A stretch of DNA of 54,713 nucleotides. Origin: a virus. The notes under the pieces are model-generated. The model was not told where the DNA came from, ran no database searches, and was given only the letters and a program-made list of their open reading frames with translations. A program made the position numbers and the translations under genes. The stretch lies in IMG/VR virus record IMGVR_UViG_3300030419_006746, positions 1 to 54,713 of that record. The stretch is one strand, 5' to 3'. Shown here piece after piece: positions 48,916 to 54,643 of the stretch (its first letter is position 1; each line of letters opens with the position of its first letter).

Positions 48916-49143
48916 ATGCAAGTCGGTGATTTGGTTAAATGCGCTCCCACGCTGCCAGATGGACGCGAGCTGGCGGTTAATCTCCGGTCGATGATGGGTC
49001 TCGTAGTCTACGTGAACGAGAATCCGCCTGCAGGCCTGGACCCTTTGCCGTATAGGGTGCATTGGATTAATCCACCCGATGGACATCCGGCAATTCAGAG
49101 CCTCAAGGGCAAAATGTTGAGGCTCGCCAATAAAAGTGCTTGA
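48916..49143 (+). CDS. GDLV-family small protein
   Basis: 75 aa: M-Q-V-G-D-L-V-K-C, M-G-L-V-V-Y-V, Y-R-V-H-W-I. G/C-rich codons, unlike the family copies further left. The TGA stop is part of the next -35 box. Confidence 0.66.
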   Translation: MQVGDLVKCAPTLPDGRELAVNLRSMMGLVVYVNENPPAGLDPLPYRVHWINPPDGHPAIQSLKGKMLRLANKSA

Positions 49144-49168
49144 CAAAGAAAAAAATATAAATGAGAAT
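49140..49168 (+). promoter_or_regulatory. Sigma-70-type promoter, leaderless type
   Basis: -35 TTGACA (contains upstream TGA), spacer identical to the promoter at 48860, -10 GAGAAT, 6 nt to the ATG. Confidence 0.72.
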
Positions 49169-49174
49169 GGTATC

Positions 49175-50389
49175 ATGATGAACGAAAAAACGACATTCAA
49201 CCTTGATCACCACATCATCAAGCTGCTTGAGCGCGAGCCTTTCTTCGCTGCCCTCTCGCGCAGGATTAATAAGGCACCGAGCAAGCTCATTCCGACTGCA
49301 GGCGTCCGAGTTAATCCTCAAAGCCTTCAATTCGAAATGCTCTACAATCCTGAATTCTTTGCGAAATTGACGAACGAAGAGCGTCTCGCCGTACTGATGC
49401 ACGAGTTCTATCACTTGATTTTCGAGCACGTAACTGGTCGAAAGCCAAAGGATATCAATCCGCGCGTCTGGAATTTCGCAACCGATCTCGCCATCAATAG
49501 CCATTTGGAGAATCTGCCGGAAGGCTGCTTGATGCCTGGTGTCGGTCATTTTGCCGATTTTCCGAAAGGCTTGAGTGCGGAGCAGTACCTTGCACTGCTT
49601 CTCAAGAAGATGAAGGAGCAGGAAAAAGACAAAGGCGAGGGCGGTGGCGAAGGCCAGCAAGGCCTGGCTGAAGATGGCTTGCCCAAAGAGGGGCAGTTCG
49701 ATTCGCATGATGAATGGACCGATGGCGAAGGTGGAGACCAAGACGGTGAAATTGCTGGTGAGCGCATCAAGGACTTCGTCAAAAAGGCAGCAGAAGAGGC
49801 TCTGAAGCAGGGCTCATCTGGTTGGGGCTCGGTGCCGGCCAGTATGCGAAAGGACATCATGGCTCGGCTAGAGAGCAAGGTGGACTGGAAAAAGGTGCTG
49901 CGCTACTTCATCAAGACCAGTCGCCGTTCCGATAGTCGAAGCACGCCGAGAAAGGTTAACAAGCGATATCGGTACATCCATCCAGGCAAGAAGGTCAACA
50001 GGCACGCGAATATTGCGGTATCCATCGACCAATCCGGCTCTGTGAGCGATGCGATGTTGGTGGCTTTCTTCAGCGAACTGAACAAGCTTTCGGACCTGGC
50101 CAGCTTCACGGTTGTACCTTTCGACACGCGAGTCGATGAAAGCCTGGTCTTCGAATGGAAGAAAGGTCAGAAGGTCAAGAAAGAGCGGGTGATGCACGGT
50201 GGTACCGACTTCAATGCTCCAACTAAGTACGTGAACGAGAAAGGCTTCGACGGTCACATCGTTCTTACTGATATGGCTGCACCCAAGCCCGTCGCGTCCA
50301 AGTGCCAGCGAATGTGGATGACGACCAAAGATTGCTTGCGTTACCAGTACTTCCAAACCAACGAGCGAATTCTCGCAATTGATGCTTGA
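49175..50389 (+). CDS. Metallopeptidase-like + VWA domain protein (DUF2201 type)
   Basis: 404 aa from the first of two ATG codons; earlier in-frame TTG is in the promoter. The N-terminal domain has M-H76-E-F-Y-H80, a zinc HExxH, with E-H following. A Gly/Glu/Asp-rich linker (~150-195) leads to a basic segment and then a VWA domain with the MIDAS S-I-D285-Q-S-G-S. This N-peptidase/VWA fusion partners MoxR ATPases in bacteria. The MoxR-type gene is the next-but-one. Substrate unknown; remodelling of host proteins is plausible. Confidence 0.78.
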   Translation: MMNEKTTFNLDHHIIKLLEREPFFAALSRRINKAPSKLIPTAGVRVNPQSLQFEMLYNPEFFAKLTNEERLAVLMHEFYHLIFEHVTGRKPKDINPRVWNFATDLAINSHLENLPEGCLMPGVGHFADFPKGLSAEQYLALLLKKMKEQEKDKGEGGGEGQQGLAEDGLPKEGQFDSHDEWTDGEGGDQDGEIAGERIKDFVKKAAEEALKQGSSGWGSVPASMRKDIMARLESKVDWKKVLRYFIKTSRRSDSRSTPRKVNKRYRYIHPGKKVNRHANIAVSIDQSGSVSDAMLVAFFSELNKLSDLASFTVVPFDTRVDESLVFEWKKGQKVKKERVMHGGTDFNAPTKYVNEKGFDGHIVLTDMAAPKPVASKCQRMWMTTKDCLRYQYFQTNERILAIDA

Positions 50390-50414
50390 CAGGTAAAAAA
50401 GAATTAATTAGAAT
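50386..50414 (+). promoter_or_regulatory. Sigma-70-type promoter, near-leaderless
   Basis: -35 TTGACA (contains upstream TGA), 17-bp spacer, -10 TAGAAT, 9 nt to the ATG. Confidence 0.72.
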
Positions 50415-50423
50415 AGGTACACG

Positions 50424-50633
50424 ATGAAGATTGGAGAAAACATTTTGATTGCCCCTGCTTCCGACGCGCGCCGACGAACGAAGAATCGCTTGCGTGAACA
50501 CGGCCCGAGCTTCAAGGTCCGCGCCGTCAAAAAGTCGGTGCAGTGCTTCAATGGAGCAGCAGGGGTCTTCCTTGACGCACCAGACGGTTGGTTCGGCTGG
50601 CTGCGCCTTGATGAAATAGTTGTTGACAAATAA
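50424..50633 (+). CDS. Small SH3-like protein, distant GDLV relative
   Basis: 69 aa: M-K-I-G-E-N-I-L-I, F-K-V-R-A-V, G-V-F-L-D, W-L-R-L-D-E-I-V-V. The layout is that of the family although the 'GDLV' core is 'GENI'. It lies between the VWA and MoxR genes. Its last codons form the next -35 box. Confidence 0.55.
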   Translation: MKIGENILIAPASDARRRTKNRLREHGPSFKVRAVKKSVQCFNGAAGVFLDAPDGWFGWLRLDEIVVDK

Positions 50634-50651
50634 AAAAGAATAAACGATAAT
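50623..50651 (+). promoter_or_regulatory. Sigma-70-type promoter for MoxR gene
   Basis: -35 TTGACA, 17-bp spacer, -10 GATAAT; leader TAGAACGATCGAAACAGGAG. Confidence 0.76.
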
Positions 50652-50686
50652 ATTCATAGAACGATCGAAACAGGAGAATACAAAAC

Positions 50687-51841
50687 ATGGCGATCGACTT
50701 TAAAACCTTTCTGAAAGCGGTGCCTTATGTTATTCACTCGCGCAAGCCCATTATGCTTCGCGGGCGACACGGTATCGGCAAGAGTGAGTTGGCCTATCAA
50801 ATCGCCAGTTCGCTCGGCCTGCCGGTTGTAGAGCGCCGTGTCAGTCAAATGACCGAGGGCGATCTTCTGGGTATGCCTTCGCCTGAATCGGTCGAAGTGA
50901 ATGGCCATATGGCATCCAATTTCCGGCCTTTCGCCTGGTTCCTTCGCTCTTGTACGGAGGCTACCGTCTTGTTCTTGGACGAGTGCGACCGAGCGACGCA
51001 CGAGGTGGGGCAGTCCATCATGGAATTGACCGACTCGCGCAAGCTTGCGGGTTGGACGCTCCACCCGGATACCGTGATCGTCGCAGCGATTAACGGCGGC
51101 GAGCACGGCTCTCAATATCAAGTGAGCGAGATGGACCCGGCGCAGCTGGACCGCTTTGTGGTCTTTGATGTCGAGCCGTCCGTCGAAGACTGGCTGGAAT
51201 GGGGCAATGAAGCTTCCGACGCGCAGACTAGCGGTGAACTGGAAAGTGACGGCTGGGCTCTGGTTCGCTCCAAGGCCGAATGGAAGGCTGGAAAGGGAAT
51301 CAACAGCATCGTTTGGGACTTCATCAATCAAAACCGGGCTCACTTGGAGCATTCGGATGATTATGAGCCGAACAAGGTCTATCCGAGCCGCCGCAGCTGG
51401 AAGCGGCTCAACGATTGCCTGCTTAACGGGTCGCTGCTGGAAGAAAACGCGGACCAGACCGTCTTCTTCACGCTATCGCAGGCCCACTGCGGCCTGGAAG
51501 CGGCGGTGGCCTTCCTTGATTTTTTCAAGGCTTATGACCGACAGGTGACGTGGGAGCAGGTTGTGAACGAGGGACAGGTCGAGAAGACCAAGAACTTCGA
51601 CATCAACGAACATGCCGCAATGGTTGAGAAAATCGACGCTGCGGGTGCCTTGTCGGAGGACTTGTCCGCTGTCCAGCTGGATAACTTGGCGGAATACTTC
51701 AAGATTCTGCCGGCTGAAATCGCGATGAAGCTCTGGTCTGCCGTTGGAAAGCACACTGCGACCAGTCGCGAGAACATTGTTGGTTTCCACGCTCGCGTTC
51801 GCGAGGCTATCATTCCGCTGTTGGGAGGCACCGAGGAGTAG
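50687..51841 (+). CDS. MoxR-type AAA+ ATPase
   Basis: 384 aa. Walker A G26-R-H-G-I-G-K32-S33, Walker B V-L-F-L-D98-E99-C-D-R-A, sensor 1 A-A-I-N, then M-D-P-A-Q-L-D-R-F: the MoxR order. The C-terminal ~170 residues are helical. With the metallopeptidase-VWA protein it makes a complete MoxR-VWA chaperone pair, here inside a phage. G/C-rich codons. Ends before a terminator. Confidence 0.88.
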   Translation: MAIDFKTFLKAVPYVIHSRKPIMLRGRHGIGKSELAYQIASSLGLPVVERRVSQMTEGDLLGMPSPESVEVNGHMASNFRPFAWFLRSCTEATVLFLDECDRATHEVGQSIMELTDSRKLAGWTLHPDTVIVAAINGGEHGSQYQVSEMDPAQLDRFVVFDVEPSVEDWLEWGNEASDAQTSGELESDGWALVRSKAEWKAGKGINSIVWDFINQNRAHLEHSDDYEPNKVYPSRRSWKRLNDCLLNGSLLEENADQTVFFTLSQAHCGLEAAVAFLDFFKAYDRQVTWEQVVNEGQVEKTKNFDINEHAAMVEKIDAAGALSEDLSAVQLDNLAEYFKILPAEIAMKLWSAVGKHTATSRENIVGFHARVREAIIPLLGGTEE

Positions 51842-51859
51842 AATTCGTGAGAGGGGAAA

Positions 51860-51894
51860 GGGGTCCAGGGCTTTTCGCTTTGGGCCCCGCTTTT
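51860..51894 (+). terminator. Rho-independent terminator after MoxR gene
   Basis: 12-bp stem (GGGGTCCAGGGC with GCTTTGGGCCCC, some G-U), loop TTTTC, then GCTTTTCTCTT. Confidence 0.75.
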
Positions 51895-51897
51895 CTC

Positions 51898-51926
51898 TTG
51901 ACAAAGAAAAAAAAATAAATGAGAAT
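51898..51926 (+). promoter_or_regulatory. Sigma-70-type promoter
   Basis: -35 TTGACA, 17-bp A-rich spacer, -10 GAGAAT; leader AAGTAACGTCGAGAAAGGG. Confidence 0.72.
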
Positions 51927-51960
51927 ATACAAGTAACGTCGAGAAAGGGACTCGGACAGG

Positions 51961-52191
51961 ATGAAAGTAGCCACGCCTTTGGAAAATGCACTTGTCGTTC
52001 GCGATGCGCTGACGCTGCCTGACGGAGTCGGGGTCGTTATGATCGACTGCTATGACTACGTCGAATACAAGCGGACTCCGTCTGGAATCGTATATGATGG
52101 CAAGGTCTACGGCCGAACGGGATGGAACAGCGACAAGCACGTTGTTTACTACCGAACTGACGCCAAGCCTGCTTTCGGACTTGACAGGTAA
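51961..52191 (+). CDS. Hypothetical small protein
   Basis: 76 aa. Beta-rich (V-G-V-V-M-I-D-C-Y, Y-D-G-K-V-Y-G). The last codons F-G-L-D-R are also the -35 region of the next promoter. No family recognised. Confidence 0.55.
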   Translation: MKVATPLENALVVRDALTLPDGVGVVMIDCYDYVEYKRTPSGIVYDGKVYGRTGWNSDKHVVYYRTDAKPAFGLDR

Positions 52192-52209
52192 AAAGAATTA
52201 AATTAGAAT
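52181..52209 (+). promoter_or_regulatory. Sigma-70-type promoter overlapping coding end
   Basis: -35 TTGACA within the last codons, 17-bp spacer containing the TAA stop, -10 TAGAAT; leader AAGTAACGTCAAGAAAGCG. Confidence 0.76.
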
Positions 52210-52243
52210 ACTCAAGTAACGTCAAGAAAGCGAGCGCTCAAAA

Positions 52244-52432
52244 ATGACCAAAAAGATGACCAAAGTTCAAGCCGAAAAGATTTTCAAAGTTTACGTTCTG
52301 CCCTTTCTCAATAACCAGAACGACTCCGGAGCGCGCCGACAAGCTTGGGCCTTCTTTGTCGACGGTCTTGAGCGAGATGGCAGCATCTCCCAGTCGCAGG
52401 CAATGCGCTGGTCGACTCCTTCGTATTGTTAA
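52244..52432 (+). CDS. Hypothetical small protein
   Basis: 62 aa, helical: K-V-Q-A-E-K-I-F-K-V-Y-V-L-P-F-L, then R-R-Q-A-W-A-F-F-V-D-G-L, and S-Q-A-M-R-W. No family recognised; own promoter. Confidence 0.55.
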   Translation: MTKKMTKVQAEKIFKVYVLPFLNNQNDSGARRQAWAFFVDGLERDGSISQSQAMRWSTPSYC

Positions 52433-52443
52433 ATAAAAACTTC

Positions 52444-52472
52444 TTGACAGCCAAAAAAGAATAAATTAGAAT
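52444..52472 (+). promoter_or_regulatory. Sigma-70-type promoter
   Basis: -35 TTGACA, 17-bp A-rich spacer, -10 TAGAAT; leader AATAGACGTTCAGAGGAG. Confidence 0.78.
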
Positions 52473-52501
52473 ACCAATAGACGTTCAGAGGAGAACAAAA
52501 A

Positions 52502-52738
52502 ATGACCGAATCAGATATCTTGACCTGCCTCGCAGCCCAAACATTCGCAGCCGAGAGCAGAGGCGATGAGACCGAGGCAGCCGTCGCAGCTGCGCTATTC
52601 GAGATGTACGACCACGGCTTGGTTAACGTTGGGTCCTATGACGAGAATGGAGAGCCCCTCTTCGTTTTGAGCGAATTCGGGACCGACGAGGACTGGCAAG
52701 AGGCTTTCGAGGACTTCATGATTAAGGAGGGTTGCTAG
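52502..52738 (+). CDS. Hypothetical acidic small protein
   Basis: 78 aa, strongly acidic (E-F-G-T-D-E-D-W-Q-E-A-F-E-D-F). The charge and aromatic pattern would suit a DNA-mimic or inhibitor, but nothing else supports that. Its last codons contain AAGGAGGG for the next gene. Confidence 0.55.
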   Translation: MTESDILTCLAAQTFAAESRGDETEAAVAAALFEMYDHGLVNVGSYDENGEPLFVLSEFGTDEDWQEAFEDFMIKEGC

Positions 52739-52739
52739 C

Positions 52740-52919
52740 ATGACACGTAAAGACTTCAAAATCGTGGCCCAGATTCTGGCCGAGATCAGCGACCCGTGGG
52801 CCCGCTCGCAAGCCATCAATCAAGCTTGCTTTCGACTGGGGCAGGCCTTCCCACGTTTTGACGCATCGCGCTTCCAAAAGTTCGTTCGGGATATGGAGAA
52901 AAGCGAGGGTCCCGCCTAA
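52740..52919 (+). CDS. Hypothetical small protein
   Basis: 59 aa, helical: F-K-I-V-A-Q-I-L-A-E-I, then W-A-R-S-Q-A-I-N-Q-A-C-F-R-L. One base after the previous stop, with a strong ribosome-binding site. No family recognised. Confidence 0.6.
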   Translation: MTRKDFKIVAQILAEISDPWARSQAINQACFRLGQAFPRFDASRFQKFVRDMEKSEGPA

Positions 52920-52997
52920 TTAGAGCCGAGAGGCGAGGCGAGATGATAGAAGAAAGCGCCCAGCGCGTAACAAGGAAACGAGAGGGAGGAATTATAA

Positions 52998-53147
52998 GTG
53001 TTTTCCAGTATTTACCAAATCAATCGCGCCACCCGGCAAGAGCTTATCGAATACCTCGAAAGCTGGGGTACCGCGTGCTACGACGACGAGCCCACCTCGC
53101 TGCTGCGCGAAGCAGCTATCGATACCTTCCGCACTGAAGGCTGTTAA
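52998..53147 (+). CDS. Small conserved phage protein (R-x-E-L-I-E-Y-L-E-S-W-G type)
   Basis: 49 aa, GTG start after GGGAGGA. R-Q-E-L-I-E-Y-L-E-S-W-G, C-Y-D-D-E, L-L-R-E-A-A: a motif found in short proteins of many phages. A different frame in the same place lacks a ribosome-binding site. The 78 bases before it hold no gene that I can support. Confidence 0.65.
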   Translation: MFSSIYQINRATRQELIEYLESWGTACYDDEPTSLLREAAIDTFRTEGC

Positions 53148-53175
53148 CTTTCTTTTCCCTTCGCGACGAATTTTC

Positions 53176-53204
53176 TTGACAAAAGAAAAGAAAAAAGCGA
53201 TAAT
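53176..53204 (+). promoter_or_regulatory. Sigma-70-type promoter
   Basis: -35 TTGACA, 17-bp A/G spacer, -10 GATAAT; leader TATAGACGGTTGAGAAAAGG. Confidence 0.75.
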
Positions 53205-53240
53205 ACCTATAGACGGTTGAGAAAAGGAAACAAAAAACTC

Positions 53241-53507
53241 ATGACCCATCCCTTCATTTGCTTCCCAGCTCCCAGCGACAAGGTTGTTGAGCTTGCCAAG
53301 CTCGACAGCAACATTCCTGCTGCCAAGGTCTATCGCGCCGAGACTACTGCAACGTTGCTCGATGGTACCGTTGTTCGTCCATCTCTTCGCCTGGCCTACA
53401 ATGTGGTTCGATGCTTGAAGCTAGGCATGCCTCCCCTTCTCGTTTCCGTCGAAGAAGGCTTTTACGTTCTCGACTCGCATTACAATGAGGCTCGCGATTA
53501 TCCGTAA
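53241..53507 (+). CDS. Hypothetical small protein
   Basis: 88 aa. F-P-A-P-S-D-K-V-V-E-L-A, then L-R-L-A-Y-N-V-V-R-C-L-K-L-G, V-S-V-E-E-G-F-Y-V-L. Mixed alpha/beta, own promoter. No family recognised. Confidence 0.55.
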   Translation: MTHPFICFPAPSDKVVELAKLDSNIPAAKVYRAETTATLLDGTVVRPSLRLAYNVVRCLKLGMPPLLVSVEEGFYVLDSHYNEARDYP

Positions 53508-53516
53508 AAGACGCAC

Positions 53517-53579
53517 AACTTTCTTTTCAACGATATTAAAGACTTACAGCAAGTACCCGATATCATTGAAAAGAAAGTT
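53517..53579 (+). other. Long hairpin in the gene gap
   Basis: AACTTTCTTTTCAA pairs over 14 bp with TTGAAAAGAAAGTT, then a C-A mismatch and five more pairs plus a G-U, around a 21-nt loop. It lies between the stop at 53507 and the next -35 box. No T-run follows. It could be an RNase III site, a small RNA, or a protein-binding inverted repeat. Confidence 0.6.
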
Positions 53580-53580
53580 C

Positions 53581-53609
53581 TCGACAAAAGAAAAGAATCA
53601 TGAGATAAT
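53581..53609 (+). promoter_or_regulatory. Sigma-70-type promoter, TCGACA variant
   Basis: -35 TCGACA, 17-bp spacer, -10 GATAAT. It begins two bases after the long hairpin. Confidence 0.6.
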
Positions 53610-53655
53610 GGTGTTCAGGAAGTCAAAAAAGCCTTTGAGGCAGGAGAAAAAAACA

Positions 53656-54183
53656 ATGTTCGAGAATTTCATGCTTGCAGTCACCGTCGCCACAGACCTC
53701 AACCTTGACAGCATCGACCTTCCGGCCGATACGCTCGACACCAAGATTCTCAAACAGTCCGAGCCCGGCGCACCTGTTCGCGAGCACGTGTCGACGGAAG
53801 AAGAAGAAGATGCGCGAATGGCTGAAATCGACGCCATCAACGCCTTCATCGCCAAGCACGGCGTTAAGAAGCCTGTGGCCGAGGATTTTACTCCCAAATC
53901 GCAGGCCTGGCGGTCCAAAAAGTCCGCAGAAAAGTTTTCCAAGAAAACGAAGACCAGCTCCAGCAACGAAGGTCGTGGACGTCCGCGTACTACTTTCGTC
54001 AAAGACCTGGCCTTCATCGTTCTGGAAGACGGCAACTTCAAGCGCGCTGGTCGTGGTCGAGCCAAGAAAGGCCAAGTGCGCGAAGTCTTCAGCATCCATC
54101 ACACTAACGTCGACAAGGCCGGCGAAGGCGTACATACTCGTTCTGCTCTGGTCGCAATGGGCAAGGAGGTCAAGTCTAGCTAA
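53656..54183 (+). CDS. Hypothetical basic protein with AT-hook-like motif
   Basis: 175 aa from the ATG after CAGGAG. Acidic N-terminal half with an E-E-E-E-D run, then a basic half: S-K-K-T-K-T-S-S-S-N-E, G-R-G-R-P-R (an AT-hook-like core), later A-G-R-G-R-A-K-K-G. DNA binding is plausible. The stop TAA shares its last A with the next ATG. Confidence 0.55.
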   Translation: MFENFMLAVTVATDLNLDSIDLPADTLDTKILKQSEPGAPVREHVSTEEEEDARMAEIDAINAFIAKHGVKKPVAEDFTPKSQAWRSKKSAEKFSKKTKTSSSNEGRGRPRTTFVKDLAFIVLEDGNFKRAGRGRAKKGQVREVFSIHHTNVDKAGEGVHTRSALVAMGKEVKSS

Positions 54184-54317
54184 TGTTAGAACACGCTGAC
54201 TGGGAAGCCATCGCGCACGTAATTGGCTGGGCTATGTGCGCGATACTTCTTGGCTTTCATCTCGATAGAACAAATACCGGCGAGACCACAACAAATAAAA
54301 AGGTAAAAACACAATGA
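54183..54317 (+). CDS. Small single-helix membrane protein
   Basis: 44 aa. H-V-I-G-W-A-M-C-A-I-L-L-G-F is one membrane helix. The C-terminus E-T-T-T-N-K-K-V-K is repeated in the next protein. ATGA overlap. Confidence 0.55.
   Translation: MLEHADWEAIAHVIGWAMCAILLGFHLDRTNTGETTTNKKVKTQ
54280..54308 (+). repeat. 29-bp gene-end repeat, copy 1
   Basis: GCGAGACCACAACAAA, then AAAAAGGT and A-rich bases. Codes E-T-T-T-N-K-K-V-K and supplies an AAAAAGGT ribosome-binding site. Near-identical to 54606. Confidence 0.8.
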
Positions 54318-54643
54318 GCAGCTATGAAAACGTCGTATACGAACTCGAAGAGAATGGTTACGAGAGCGCTTGTGAAATTGGAGCCCGAACCTATCGTAAA
54401 CTCGAAACCCGCGCTGGTCACATCGCTACACGAATCTACGAACTTCAAATGCTCCAGCTTGAACTCGACAAAGAAAGCGAGAGTGTCTATGCGCTCCTGG
54501 CCAAATTGGCCTTGACCGAGTCCGAGTCTGTTTGTTCCGAGAAGCTTGGAACCAAGGCCGAGTGCTTCGACTACTACTTTGGTGAAGAGCCTCACAGTAG
54601 TTATCGCGAGACCACAACAAACAAAAAGGTTAAATCACGATGA
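54314..54643 (+). CDS. Hypothetical helical protein
   Basis: 109 aa, acidic and helical (L-Q-M-L-Q-L-E-L-D-K-E-S-E). It ends R-E-T-T-T-N-K-K-V-K-S-R, sharing nine residues with the preceding small protein. ATGA overlaps on both sides. No family recognised. Confidence 0.55.
   Translation: MSSYENVVYELEENGYESACEIGARTYRKLETRAGHIATRIYELQMLQLELDKESESVYALLAKLALTESESVCSEKLGTKAECFDYYFGEEPHSSYRETTTNKKVKSR
54606..54634 (+). repeat. 29-bp gene-end repeat, copy 2
   Basis: Same E-T-T-T-N-K-K-V-K codons as copy 1 with synonymous changes (AAC for AAT, GTT for GTA), again just before an ATGA start. Confidence 0.8.

Noticed and set aside
52943-53137. Frame starting at 52943
   Set aside because: It covers the conserved small gene at 52998 in another frame, and that gene has the better ribosome site and a known motif.
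49103-54135. Many long open frames on the minus strand (for example 50654-51352, 49103-49741, 51473-52140, 53598-54135)
   Set aside because: They lie opposite well-supported plus-strand genes, lack ribosome sites and promoters, and arise from the G/C-rich codon pattern of those genes. No minus-strand gene is supported anywhere.
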